Shown: positions 44,091 through 56,402 of the stretch, one piece after another
How the letters are laid out: each line of letters begins with the position of its first letter
How positions within the stretch are numbered: position 1 is the stretch's first letter
Translations under genes and position numbers: made by a program
The notes under the pieces: generated by a model
Seen by the model: only the letters and a program-made list of their open reading frames with translations
Database searches by the model: none
Told to the model about the DNA's origin: nothing
Source of the DNA: Moniliophthora roreri
Lineage: Eukaryota > Basidiomycota > Agaricomycetes > Agaricales > Marasmiaceae
Assembly: GCA_001466705.2 (NCBI GenBank)
Contig: LATX02000183.1
Location: forward strand, 1-64,000
Length of the DNA: 64,000 nt
Direction: 5' to 3'

Positions 44091-47000
44091 CCGGATGATG
44101 CCGTGACACTGCCTCGCTGGTAATCTTATCAAACGGTTGGTTCGGTCACTGGATGAGGTTTTTGATTCTCATCAGAATCGACAGACCGTCGATTCTGTCA
44201 TTGTGAGAAATATCAAATTATTTCGATGATTAATTCATTGAGGCCCTCGGAGGATTCAACGAACGGCTAGGGCTAAGAGTTCCGAAGAACACGGTGAGCC
44301 CCGGATGCAAGTGCTTCGTTGTGCAGTATACTTTCAGAGTTGACCAGAACTGTGAAATGACATACTTTCCTCATGACAGAGAAGGTAAAATACGCAACGC
44401 CTTGGGCATGTTTGCGTAGATGAAAGCCTGGCAGTCTTCCGGAGTTACATACCAAAAAAGAGGCAGGGAGGGGTCCAGGGTTCCAGAGACCAGATGGTTT
44501 CAAATCGCGTTGAGAGAACGGTGTGGTTCATGCGGGAAAACTTCGGATAACCCTTCCGCGGCCGAGTTTACGAGCCAATCTTTTCCTTATACCGAGGGTA
44601 ATAAGATGCGTGGGAACGATAGATTGTTTGGTTTGGTTCGTTCCAAGCGCTCTCATCCCAGAAAGTTACAACGACACTCGTACTTGCCATGCATCGGACC
44701 CTGATGGCCCACTGTGGTAAGTATGCTAACCAACATGAATAACTGATTCAATGTCATCCAAGCACACTATGACTGGTACGTCTCCCTTTGCCTCTCCTCT
44801 TCCTCGTTTGCTAACCTGTACTACCCACTAGAATCAGTCTCTTTGCCTTCCTATAACGAGACTCGTCGATGCTCCTATTCCAGTAAACCTAGCTTTAGCC
44901 TTGGAACCCGCAACAAGGGCCTCAGCTGTACACCAGTAACAACAATCTCAACCTGGACCCTAGCTCGTTCAACACCAAAAACCCGTATGACAATTGCATC
45001 CGCGACCCCAGTGCGCGCATTTTGCTAGTGTATCGTCACTTGTGCGAGAGGTTGAAGAGCAAGGGAGGAAGAATTGAAGGACCAGGGGTACGTTCTTCTC
45101 TCCTTCCTTCTTTTTTTTTGTCTGTCGGTGTGCTAACAAACACTGTACCTAGCCTGGGCTTGGGGAGTTTTGGCTAGAGCGCTCCAACGACGACGACGGC
45201 ATACTTGGGCTAACAAACCCTCAAACCCTCATACCCATCTAGTGCACGAACGAACGCACCTACCTCCGCATCCGTACAAGCAACGAACCCATACCACCCA
45301 AAACCGCAATCACGATACATGTCGCGGTAGATGGGTGTACGAACGCTGCACAGCGAGCACCAGAGAAGGAAGTCCTGGGCTTTTTGCCGTATACTGTTTC
45401 TCAACAAAAAACAACCACCCCTACCTCTCAGCAACGCCTATGTCTGGGGTGCGGTTCGGAACCAAGTAGTCTGTTCAACGGACGAGTTTGAGGCGCACCG
45501 GGGTGGTGTTAGTGTGCTAATGTCGGTTCGAGGGAGGACGTAGCATCTCGACTGAGATTCATCACCTCATCTGATACTAGCTCCTGTTCGTGGTGTGGAG
45601 TACTTGGCGTCCCGGTCCCTGCTTCAATCGAGTACCACGGAAAGAACTCAGGGGACGGGTATAGCGCTGGGTGTTGATAGTAGCATGTTCAGAGGAGGAT
45701 GAGACGTTGTGAAAGTTACCGAGTTACGGGTGCATGTGGAGGTAGAAACAGGAAGAAAAAGAACCCAGAGGTACGTTCTTCTCTCTTTCTCTTCCTTCAG
45801 CTGGCTAACGAACGATGTAGGTGGCTCCCGCTCCCTTTTTTCCCACAGCCTGCTCCGCCCAATAACCAAGATCACTACATTGATATAGGGAATGTGTGCC
45901 TGGCGCCGGGGGAGAGGAGAGAAGAGGAGTACATCCTCGGAACTCGGTGCCACGCTGCAACCAACACCAAAGGTCACGTTTAGGGAAGCATACGAAGCAC
46001 CGCAACCCCAAATCATACGTGCTTGTCACGTCCCGGTTCCTGGGGTATACCCAACTTCGTATTTTTCTACTAGTGCTGGGTCGGTTTGCAGCCCGAACAC
46101 GACCTACACGCTATCAATCTTTCCTTCTCAACCATCACGTTGTCTTATCCTTCCGCGCTGCTGCTCTCGCTCGCTGCAGCGTCCCTCGTTTCAGCCAACA
46201 AACTGCGCGTCAGGCTGCCTCTTCTGGCATCCAGTAGCGCATCCTCAGCACCTTTGTCTGCGTCGACTCTGGCTACACCTACTTACTTTTTTTCAATTGG
46301 GCTTTGGCAAATCCCCATTGGGGTTTCCATTGTGCGCGAACCAAGTATCTAGGCTTCCCACCATTCCCCATTCCTTCTTCCGTCAACTTATCCAGCCGCG
46401 ATTATCGTTCCAAACCGCTGACTTCATTCTTGACGTATTCCATCTTCCCTGCCTCAAACTCGTTTCTTTCAGTTTGGCAGGTAACCACCCGGCGTTTTTC
46501 CAGCTGGGTATACTGGTTTCTTGTGCCCTACCCGCTCCTAACTATAATAACCTTCGGGTTTGGGTTTGGATTTTGGCTGGTAGCGAGGTGTCCATGTCCC
46601 CTGTCCCTGTTCCCCCACACACAACAAGACGGAGGCGCAAATTCGGGGACTTTTTGACACCGACATCTTTATATGGTGTTTTTTTACGAAGATCTAGGTT
46701 CTTCGCTCCTAGCCGAGTGAGGGTAGCTTCCTGTGTTACCACCTACAAACCCAACGAACGTTGGTGGTGTATCAGGGAATCGGGGGGTGATGGTATTGGG
46801 AGGACAAGTTCAGGCGCTCAACGACAACCGAGCCCTTATCCAGGAGAGTGGACCGCCATACCGCTCATCGTCGTCAGTGTTGTGTTTGAACACGGGTACC
46901 TTTTTTTCTCTCTCTCTCCAAAACCCCAAACCGAGTCTCGGTACCCCCTTCGTAGGATGATCTAGGCTATCGCTGACGCCCACACCAACACACACAGAGC

Positions 47001-48600
47001 ACGACGGTCATGACCACTCGGGCTTTCATGAATCGAAAGCCCCAAGCCCCAAGCACCGACTTCGAGGAACATCGATATCAGGTATCCAAACGCATCGTAT
47101 ATGCCCCGAGGATCGCATTCGTCTCGTTCTTACTTTCTGGGTGTACCAACACAAGCTCTAATAACGAACGAATAGCTTGGTTATCGGGCATTCTCGCTCG
47201 CTCAAAGGTGCATTATTTACCCTTGTCCTTGTCCTTTGAGGGATTGACTAATGGATATTTCAACTAGCTAATCATGAGTTCGAGAGTATCCATAACGTTC
47301 GTCGTTAGTAATCCTGCTGTGACGCCAAAACCTCTGTACTTTGACAGCACCAACCCCGTTTTGATAACGACCAGACCCCTCAAGGGTCCAAGCCCGAACG
47401 TAGGGAGCGTGTATTTCGTCAAGGGGCAGCGGAACGGTTGACGCATTGGGTCTTGGTTGGTAGCAAGTATTGGCGAGTTCACGTGCGGATTCGGTCTCGG
47501 CTTCGGGCTTGAGGCGACGGAGGCGCAATTCCAGGGGGACTTTGAACACCTTGCGTTGGCGCAGAGTGTTCAGGATGATGGTTACCAGGAACCGTCAAGC
47601 TTTGGGTTTTTCCGATCCTAGCCCAGTTTTTCGTGGTATTCCTAGTACCTATGACCCAACTCTGCTGACTTGGTTGGCGGTGTGCTGGGGTTGGGGTTAG
47701 AGATGTTGGATAGGATTGGAGGAGCGCAAACTTGCACACCACATACGCAGTTTACAACACCCCGGAGTCTTAGTTCTGAGCTGGAGGTGTTTCTCTGTAT
47801 GGATCAACCGCGCTTCTTGCGATACCAAGCCTTGCCCACGACACCCTCATTCACTCAACAACCGGGCAGCCCCTTCTTTTGTCTGTCTGTGCTCCCGGCT
47901 CCCTCCTCTCCACCACCGGCTAGAATATGACACCGGTTTGGCTTCATACCGACCAACATCTAGCCAGAGTTTCGTACCTGCCACTCCGGTTTCTTCGTCG
48001 AGGGTGCAGGTGTATGGATAGCGGTCTCCCACTTGCGTTGGGAGTAATGCTAGCTCTGACATAAACGCACCTCGATAGCAACTCGTCACAGCATACGTCT
48101 ACGTGTCGTCTCAAACTCGTAATAGGAGCTCGAGTTTCCGAGCTAGGGGGGCGTGGCGCCTTGTCGTCGATGCGTAGCCACCCGTCTTTGTATCTAGGTG
48201 TTCCACCCCCTTCCCTTATTCCCACCCAAAAGTGTTGTATTCCACTACTGCCAAGTGTGAGCAGCCGGCAGCTAGGACGAACTCGCTCGCGATGCCATAC
48301 CCTCATAAGAAGAAACCTCCGTTCTCTACCTCCACAGGTTATATGTCTTCCTCAGATCGCTGTAAGGTATAGGTTTGGATTTGGAGGTAACGGAAGTAGT
48401 ATTGTTTCTGCTCCTGTTTCCTGTTTCTCCTTCCATGCCCATACCTAACCGAGAACATGGGGAGTCAATGTAGCCCTCACACTCGTAATAGGAGTTCCAC
48501 CATCTACCTTCTACCTATCAACGATTCGACCACGCCTTTGGATACCCAATAACTTGCCGAATCACGAATCGCGCTTCTTCCACTACTCTACCAACAGTTG
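44091..48600. other. Degraded, unrecognised sequence with internal similarity
   Basis: Coding-like fragments occur, for example NNLNLDPSSFNTKNPYDNC and VYRHLCERLKSKGGRIEGPG near 44940-45090 followed by a possible donor, and MSSRVSITFVVSNPAVTPKP from 47274, running 55 codons. Two stretches resemble each other: about 46624-46755 and 47515-47650 (GACGGAGGCGCAA then GGGGACTTT). Two intron-like segments (45088 and 45769) share GGTACGTTCTTCTCTC. A 357-codon plus-strand frame (45892-46965) has a skewed composition and overlaps other long frames. I read this as decayed remains of one or more multi-exon genes, not identifiable by eye. Confidence 0.35.
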
Positions 48601-49710
48601 CAAATACGACAGCGTCAGCGGAATATCTACCTTACCCTAGGCCCGGCTCAGCTTGTCATATACTCGCCTCGAATCCATAATGCAATGCGGAGTTTGAGTT
48701 CGAGTTTATTGGGGGTATTGGCATGACGCACCTTGTCAGCTAGCTATGGGTGCCTATGCTTCGTAGCTGCTAGCAACTGATGTCTCGTATCAAGGTGTTT
48801 CGTCCTGCTCGGGTCGGACGCAAGCCTAGACGTACGCGGCGATCCATGTCGTAGCTATTTCTTCGTTGCAATTCACGGCGTTCTCAACCTAGCTAGGCCT
48901 CTTGTGGCCCACTCCACCTGCCAACTTTGTGTCCCCAAAGAGGAAGGCAGATTATGCTGCCAATGTCGGACGCAAACGGAACCCTCTAAGTCGTTCTTTA
49001 CCCCACCATCTATTGCGAGCCCAACGCCAACGTTAGTTGCGCAAGACAGCCTATCACCTCACTGAGAACAATCGAGTTATCACCGCCATTCACCGTCGTG
49101 GCGTATCCTTCAGCATATTTTGCATACCCATTAACATCTGATTCTGTTCGAGAGTCAGGTTCCTCATCTATTCCACGACCGGATCCAAAGGCAGCTCTAG
49201 TCCCAGTCGGGGGTGGTCGATCAAGATTCATTGTATATCAAATATCCTCGGTAATAGAGCGCTTTCCATAGATCTATTATACATAGGTACACCTGTGTAT
49301 AAATGCGAAATTTACTTTTTCTCAACTATCCCTGAACTAGAGCTCGTCGTAAACATATCTTCCTTTAGATCTAGCAAGTGTTCATCTTGGAACAAAACGT
49401 GGCTTGCTTAGTAAGCGCATCTGAGTCCCTTTGTTCTCACCGTCGATTTTGGATTGCTGCCTTCAGTCACGCCTTCCAGGTCAATCAGAGTTCAGAAAAC
49501 AACTTTAAAGGTTTGGGTACCCGTTGTTTTAGGAAGGTACGTTTTCTAGGTATCGCTTTCGTTGGCAAGCGCACTCAGTGACCGTCAGGACGCCTCAGGC
49601 CACTCACCTCAGTCAGTGAAATTCCCCTGTGACTTCACTCAAAGACGGAAGGTATGTCTCCTTTAAAAACATGGTACACCTCTCTCACTAACGCTCTCAC
49701 AATCAGCTCG
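48601..49710. other. Upstream region of the F-box gene, with a 5' intron
   Basis: No gene is supported before 49651; a minus-strand frame (49010-49231) has no motif. Bases 49652-49706 form a typical intron (GTATGT, branch-like CTAAC, end CAATCAG) just before the F-box start codon, so the transcript probably begins upstream near 49.5 kb. Confidence 0.5.
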
Positions 49711-51201
49711 ATGGAACCCTCCGAGTCGCGGTTCGGTGGGCCCGGGCTCGTGTCAATCAACTCGATGCCCCCGGAGTTACTTTCACACATTTTCCTCAGT
49801 GTCGATACACAGTACTGTTACGGCATTAGCACTCAGAGCCAACTATACCCCCCATACTTCCCTCTCCGCTCGAATTCAACTCCATCTCATTTGGGGAGTG
49901 TTTGCACTTATTGGAGAAAAGTTTCCCTCGCTACTCCTGCATTGTGGGCGTCACTACATATCATCATACCGGGATTTAATCACTCTGGAATACTGGAGCG
50001 CGTCAGAACACATCTAGAACGTTCTGGCTCTTCCCTTCTCTCTATCATTTTGAGTGGTGACCGTGCACTTTCAAATGACGATCTCGACCTTGTATCTGAG
50101 GCCGTTGTCGCCGCCGAACCTTTCCAAAACCTTCCCGGACATCTGCTCGTCTTGTGCGAGGTGCTCCGCAGCATCTTCCACCAGGCAGACCGGATCACTC
50201 GCTTCTCGTTGAGAATACCAGGACAAGTGTCCACAGCTTCCTTACTTTTACGTTCCCAGCACCGTTTCGTTACTCTGTCCCATCTCAGCATCCCGCTTCA
50301 ACCGCAGGAATCTATGAGGAGCCTTTTCGACATGCTTGGATCATTGTCCTGCCTTCGTAGCCTCGAAATTTTTGATCTCGAACCTCGTGAAGTCGATCGA
50401 ACAATGGCCTCCAAGCTGGCCCAGATTACTCGGATCAGAATCGGACTGGCAACGTTGGATCAAATATGCACCTTGCTTTCATTTTGTCCAAACGTTTGCT
50501 CGGCGAGAGTTGCTCTCTGCGATTCCAGAAATTACCATTCGCCTCCAAATATTCCCAATCTTCCTCTTCTGCATCTGCATGCGTTCCACATTGATATTGA
50601 TGCGTTTACACAAATGGAGTGTGTAGCGGCTCTGTTCACGGCTATGGTGGTTTCACCACGGCTAACCGAACTCACAGTCACAACATCCCCTAGAAACCAT
50701 GCGGAACAGCGTGCGCAGGACGTCCTCTTTCCAGCCCTTCAGCCCCTTCTTACCAATCTTGACACCTTCTGCATCGAAGGCTTCCACTTAGACCGTTCGA
50801 AATTTTCGTTGCTGCTAGAGAGGATGCCAAATTTGTGTCATTTGGAGGTCGTGGATATCAAGCGGTGGGTGGAAGAATACAACCGCGCTATGTTTGTCGG
50901 TTTACTGGAGGATCTATCAGAATGGCGTGTCACACCGAGGTTAACCACCTTGCGACTGTCGCTTCGAAACTGGGTCGGAGATAACCTGTTCGAGAATATG
51001 CTTGAATCTCGCGTTGGGACCCTTCACTCTGTATATCTGGAGTTGGTGGAAGGAACGGGAGCTAGACTGGATTTGAAGCGTTTGCGGGCGTTACAAGATC
51101 AAGGGCTTGCAGTGAGGGTGGTTGAAGTGGCGCGTTATTTTGGTCTCAAAGGAAAAATTGAGATTGTTGGGTATCAAAAAGAGGCGACAGTCAAGAAATA
51201 A
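49711..51201 (+). CDS. F-box protein with leucine-rich C-terminal region, 496 residues
   Basis: F-box proteins recruit substrates to SCF ubiquitin ligases by binding Skp1. The F-box lies at about residues 15-70: INSMPPELLSHIFLSVD, then SVCTYWRKVSLATPALWASL. The rest contains leucine-rich segments spaced as in Agaricomycete F-box/LRR proteins (TLSHLSIPLQPQESMRSL, SLSCLRSLEIFDLEP, LTTLRLSLRNW). The upstream ATG at 49654 lies inside a probable intron (49652-49706), so I choose the ATG at 49711 (MEPSESRF), five bases after the acceptor. The coding part is intronless. Such genes are numerous and fast-evolving in these fungi; the substrate cannot be inferred. Confidence 0.85.
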   Translation: MEPSESRFGGPGLVSINSMPPELLSHIFLSVDTQYCYGISTQSQLYPPYFPLRSNSTPSHLGSVCTYWRKVSLATPALWASLHIIIPGFNHSGILERVRTHLERSGSSLLSIILSGDRALSNDDLDLVSEAVVAAEPFQNLPGHLLVLCEVLRSIFHQADRITRFSLRIPGQVSTASLLLRSQHRFVTLSHLSIPLQPQESMRSLFDMLGSLSCLRSLEIFDLEPREVDRTMASKLAQITRIRIGLATLDQICTLLSFCPNVCSARVALCDSRNYHSPPNIPNLPLLHLHAFHIDIDAFTQMECVAALFTAMVVSPRLTELTVTTSPRNHAEQRAQDVLFPALQPLLTNLDTFCIEGFHLDRSKFSLLLERMPNLCHLEVVDIKRWVEEYNRAMFVGLLEDLSEWRVTPRLTTLRLSLRNWVGDNLFENMLESRVGTLHSVYLELVEGTGARLDLKRLRALQDQGLAVRVVEVARYFGLKGKIEIVGYQKEATVKK

Positions 51202-51929
51202 TACGACTAAACATGATTTTTTGTTCTGTCAAGCATTTTTCATGCTGAGACACCTATTGTATATGTAAACTTATCAATTCCAAGAACTACAAACCCAGAA
51301 CGTTACACCCTTCAACAACGGTCAAAGCCTTCCCAATTTTAGCTCGAGCTCACTCCGTACTGACCTCCTTCCATTATGTACTATTCCTACCAAACGCGTA
51401 TATTGGTTTTCCTCACGGTACATTTCAGCAAAAGGCGCCTGACTCTTGTGCAAACCGAGTGAGTTCGGAGATGGTGCCACAACCTTAACCGTCAGGCAGC
51501 GTTGAGGGCCCTGAATGGGTTCTGAAACGTGTAAGTAGTAACCCATCAAAAAGGAGGCCTGCCCATTACCTTGTATGAAGACGATGTTCTGTTTCACCGC
51601 GTTAGATGAGCATAATCAATGATATGCCAGCTTCGAAATTCGAGAACGTAGAAATAGAATGGGCCTCAGCCAGATATTTATGATAGTGTGATTGAATAAG
51701 GCAACAGCTAGGAAGGTTGCAGAAATGAGGATGAAAACACCGAGTCTTAAGACGGTTCAAGATACTCGTGATGGCTCAAGCACCAGACAGTTCGACTAGA
51801 AATCCAAGTTGGATATATAAATAAAGCCTCATGTAAGTAAGTAAGCATGTACTCGTAACATCCATGTAATCGTAGCGTAAGGTCCTCACATTTGCTCTCG
51901 TTCCTCGTCCAAACAATGCATTGCACACA
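51202..51929. other. Convergent intergenic region
   Basis: Lies between the 3' ends of the F-box gene and HSE1. A minus-strand frame (51322-51597) with no motif could be part of the HSE1 3' region; no separate gene is supported. Confidence 0.4.
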
Positions 51930-54900
51930 CTACACATGCCCTGCACCTTCAGCACCAGAACTAACACTCAACCCACTCATCTGACTCTGTAATCCCCCGA
52001 CGCCACCTCCGAACGGAGGTCTGGAAGAAGGTTCCATCTTGGGAAGAACCCACGACGGTGTTGTGCCCGGATTCGGGTTCGGACTCGGATTGGCGTACGC
52101 TGCGGAAGGCGACGCAGGAAGAGCGCCATGCCCGCCAAACCCGCTACGAACGGACGAAACTGGGCTACTCGGTTGTACTTGATGTTGAAGTGAATGGGCG
52201 GATCCATGACCATGACCATGACCGGAATCACCAGAAGTAGGCTGGGCGTACGGAGAAGCGCCTGCACCCGGGACAGCCGTAGTGGAAGTATGAGCCGAAT
52301 GGATTGAATGAATGGATTCAGCCGACTGTTGTGGATTCGGATTTGCGTAAGGTGAGGCATCAACTGGTGCAGGTGGTTGTTGATAAGGAGAGCTGGGCTG
52401 TTGTTGATATGGTGAAAAGCCGACAGCTTGCTGAGGAGAACCTCCAGCACCAGCGCCAAAGCCACCAAGCGAAGCCGTACTCCCATTCTGGGCAGACCCA
52501 CCGGGATACGGCAAACTCGTATCCATACTATCCGCTCTCTCCAACCCAGCAGAACCTGGGCCTGGGTAAGGCAGACTTTCCGCCGATGCTGACGCCAAAA
52601 CTTGTTGTGGTTGTTGCGCTGGGTACGTGCTAGCTGACGTCGATGCTTGCTGAGGGTATGTAGTATGAGTGCTCGCCGTAGGAGACGACTGCTGCTGCTG
52701 CTGCTGCGTTGGCTGTTGTTGATACGCCTGCTGTTGCTGATACACCTGCCCTTGCTCCTGGTGTTGGCCTGCCCCTCCTGCTGCTCCTGCTCCGACACCG
52801 TTTTGTTGCGTCGGAGGAACTAAAGCAGGCGGTGCCTCCTTAATCCCCGGCACACTAATAAAGTACACACTCCCCGTAGGATCTGTACCCCCTTGAGCGT
52901 AATACTGTGCCCAAGCTTGGACGTTGGGGTCTGCGTAGGTGGTTTTGGGGTCGTAGATATATGGGGGATCTTGTTGCTGTTGGGTGTGCTGAACGGGCTG
53001 CTGTTGCTGCTGGGCAGGTTGCTGTTGGGGTTGCTGTTGCTGCTGGGCAGGTTGCTGTTGGGGTTGTTGTTGTTGTTGGGCAGCTAGTGGTTCGTGTTGC
53101 ACAGCAGGGTACGGCTGAGGACCTTGTTGTTGCTGTGGTTGTTGCTGTGGTTGAGCCTGAGCTTGGGCGAACTGCTGTGGTTGCTGTTGACCCTGCGCAG
53201 AATAACCACCACCAGGTTGCTGCTGTTGGGGGTACGGCTGCCCTTGAGGTTGACCATACGGCGGTTGCTGACCATACGCCTGTTGTGGTTGTTGAGGCTG
53301 ACCGTACGGCGATGCACCATACGCAGGCTGAGCAGTGGGGAACTGTGGTTGCATGTATCCTGATCCGCCTTGTGCACCCCAGCCCGGAGCGGGAGCACCA
53401 TACCCAGCAGCAGGCGGTGACGAAGCACCTGCTCTAGGATCCGGACCTGGACCTGGGCCGTACGGAGGCATCGAGATTGAGGACGGACGGTAGGTATGTT
53501 CGTATACTGTCAAGGTGCGGTGACGTTCATTAGTAAACTTCATCGTGCAAGATGGGTGAAAGCAGAAAGAAGTGAAGGGGTGGAAGCAAATGCAAAAAGT
53601 AAAACGTAAGAAACGTGTCGTGTCGTGTTGCGGTGGTGTTAGTGTCAACGTTGAATGCATCTTCACCGCCGCCATCACCAGTATCTTCACCTCCTTGACC
53701 AGCCAATACCCAACATCCAGCACCGAACACCGAGATAACGCAGAAAATAAAAACGCTAGCACTTACCACCTGTATGCCTAGCCAAACTTTCCTCCATCAT
53801 CCTCTCAAAGATTGACCGCGCGCGTATAAATGTTTCATTCATTGACACCAAATCCGCTGTGAACAGATAGTTCGTCAGCAAGTTAACGAAGAGATGGAAA
53901 AAGAATAGCACGCACCTCGCTTCTGACTATACTTGTCGATCAGCTTTACAATTCTCGGTCGGAGCGTCATACTCTGTCTGTACAGTTCCTGCAAAAAAAA
54001 GATCAAATGGATATCAACACCTATTCCCTTCACGGCAAGAAAAAGGCGTACACACCTGAATCTCCTCATTATCCGCCAAATTATCCTTTGTAGGATCCAA
54101 AGCCCTCAACATAGTAAGCAACCTTTCCACATTGACAGCCTGAGCAAACACTTCGGCCTCTTGTTCCGCTTCTCTTGCCAGCTCTTCTTTCGTGGGTTCT
54201 GGTAAGGCTTCGACGTAGTTTACGGGGAAGATGCCGGTTCGGCCTTTAAATTGACCTCGCCACCAGTCTTTGTAGCCGCGGTCTACGACCTACAAGGGCT
54301 TTAGTGTTGTGTTGAAGTGGGAGAAGGCAAACGCACCTTGATAATATCGCCCTTCTGGAAGCCTAGCTCTCCTGGTTCCGAAGGTTCGAATGTATGTAAC
54401 GCCCGGACTCGCGTCACAATCGGGTTGTCCAGCCCTGTCGCGGGTAACGACGTAGTACTAGCCGTAGGGTTGGAAGTAGTAGTAGTGGTGGTAGTCGCGG
54501 CAGGTGGTGAAGGCTCCTGCGCAGGTGGCAGCGAACTGCTCCTCTCAGGTGCAGGAACATATCCCGGACCAGAGCCACCACCGTATCCCGCGTACGAAGT
54601 AGTCCCAGATGCAGATCCAGACCCCGAGGGGAGATGACCACTACTCCCTGTTGCCGACCCCACACCCGAGCCCAAGCCAGACCCGGACCCTGAACCCGAA
54701 GCACCATAACTCTCCCACTGTGCTCGTCCGCCTTTATCTGTAATACTCATCTCAAGTACACGTTGTAGTTCCTCTTCTTCCCTACGTCTTATTTCGTCGT
54801 CTATTGCTGGTGGAGGAGGTTCTTGGGGTGTTTCGAATTTATAGTCTGTGCGGTGGGCAAGTAAGGTCGTGTAAAGAAGGAAGAAGGTAAGGCAAGGAAG

Positions 54901-55758
54901 AGTACGCACTCTTTGTCTTCAAACTATTATAACAGTCCTCCATAACACCCAACTGGGAATCATTCTCGAATTCGGCTGTCCACATTGCGACGAGGCTGAG
55001 TGTGCGACGACGAACTTTATCATGGGTGTTCTGTTTGGAGGGTCATCAGTCATTGGCCTCGGATCTTGGGTGCAGAATGTGGGGACAAGAAGATTTGAAT
55101 AACAAGCGAGAGGATACTAGGAAAGGGTCCAGTATGATTGCCACTGAATGTATTCAGATAATAGATAGCCGGGCATGGGGAAATGACGGTATCATGATCA
55201 TAGGAACGTGAAGCGTGAAGAGAAGAAGGGGAAGCGTGGCGATGACGCTGACAGGCATCATGAATCCGAAACATACACAGCGGGAAACGGGATATCGATT
55301 CGATAGCATAGCAAACTCACGTACCCTGTCTGTAACCAACTTCTCCAAGCCCTGCGTAAACGCCCTACTCGCGATCTCCTTATGAATCTCGATATCACAG
55401 TTCTTCCCCAGGGCTTCAACGAGGGACAGGGCGTATAATTGAACATTGGGGTTCCGATGAGCAAGACGTTTGAGGACGGCTGCGATGACGTTGTGTGCAC
55501 TGCATGGACATGGACATGGGTATCAGTTTCGGACTGTAGAGGTAGATGTATGGTATGCACCCAGCCTGGCCTTCGTCTTGAACCTTATCACAGAGATTGA
55601 GTATCAGTTCCCAGTTTTCAGTGGTTAGATTTTCGTCTGTTGTTTTGGCTATAATTCGTGTTAGTATAGGTTGAGACGAGATGACAAGGCGGCGCTGAGC
55701 ACTCACTGACGATATCATCGTACGGGTTAGTCGACCCTCCTCCAAACATCCCCGACAT
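51930..55758 (-). CDS. HSE1: HSE1, ESCRT-0 subunit (VHS, UIM, SH3), 972 residues
   Basis: Hse1 forms ESCRT-0 with Vps27 on endosomes and binds ubiquitinated cargo for sorting to the vacuole. Nine exons (55758-55707, 55648-55561, 55499-55325, 55030-54910, 54845-54337, 54289-54056, 53988-53916, 53856-53767, 53506-51930) join in one frame. VHS: about 17-140 ([39 protein letters not shown]). UIM: about 163-180 ([13 protein letters not shown]). SH3: about 290-342 ([40 protein letters not shown]). A helical GAT-like part follows ([20 protein letters not shown]). From about 450 the tail is rich in Q, P, G, A and S, so the protein is about twice the length of yeast Hse1 (452). The start at 55758 is the ATG before [12 protein letters not shown] decayed copy lies at 7.7-10.4 kb. 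Confidence 0.93.
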
Positions 55759-56142
55759 CGTGTGTAGGTATTATAAATCCAAGAACGCGAAATGCCAGTA
55801 AACGGGACCTGCTCTTCCCCAATGCCTTGGGCCAGAGTATAGAAGATGGATATAACAAGATAGAGAAAAAAAAAGATCCCTGCTGCTGCGACTGCGACTG
55901 CGCAGACCTCGCAGGCGATGCCAGTGACAGTGACGGTGCGTAGGAACGTTGATATCACTGGGGCAATGAGCTTTTGGGAGAGGCAGTGCTCGCCGGCGTG
56001 TTCCGGATACTTTCGGGCCAGTACATTCCAAATTCGTACTCCGAATGATAGGCGCCTACACAGCTTCAAGCTTTCGGCTTGCCGTTGAGAAAAGTTTTTC
56101 GTCTTCTACCAGAACACTGGCTGCAGCAAGCGTAACCCCCAC

Positions 56143-56400
56143 ATGGCTCAAGCGCTCATACATCAATATGAAGAACTCTACGAGTCCATAAAATCTGACC
56201 CCAAGGCAATCCAGAGAACGTTGGAATGTGTCCATAGGTATGTATCTCCAACTCTCACATACTTTCTTCTCTCATTACTGCTTCGCCTTCACCTTTCAAC
56301 TTCATGTTCGTTACTTCTCTGAAACCCCGCTGATCTCTGCCTTGTAGAACAGATTGTTAGTCTGGAGATTATTCGGTTTCATACCAACTTGACTCTTAGA
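56143..56400 (+). CDS. 5' part of a gene divergent from HSE1, function unknown, apparently interrupted
   Basis: A first exon at 56143-56237 reads MAQALIHQYEELYESIKSDP then KAIQRTLECVH and meets a GTATGT donor; the next segment can be read as QIVSLEIIRFHTNLTLR before a stop at about 56400, directly at the edge of a 490-bp inverted-repeat insertion. Joining the two needs the second possible donor (GTATCT, 4 bases on) and the acceptor AACAG. The start is 384 bases from the HSE1 start, so the two genes share a promoter region. The helical, Glu/Lys-rich start is not diagnostic, and I do not recognise the product. Either the gene is broken by the insertion or it was already short. A possible relic of it accompanies the HSE1 relic near 10.4 kb. 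Confidence 0.4.
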
Positions 56401-56402
56401 TA

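Noticed and set aside
45892..46965. 357-codon plus-strand ORF
   Set aside because: Skewed S/P/L/R composition, overlapped by two other long frames, no motif and similar blocks elsewhere in other frames; not supportable as a gene.
53507..53762. N-terminal extension of the 610-codon minus-strand ORF
   Set aside because: This part is the last intron of HSE1; the splice model from exon 8 (53767) to 53506 keeps the frame and joins the domains.
49711..55758. A functional ubiquitin cluster (F-box, HSE1, MMS2)
   Set aside because: These are ordinary dispersed housekeeping or expanded-family genes; distance, orientation and intervening relics give no sign of co-regulation.
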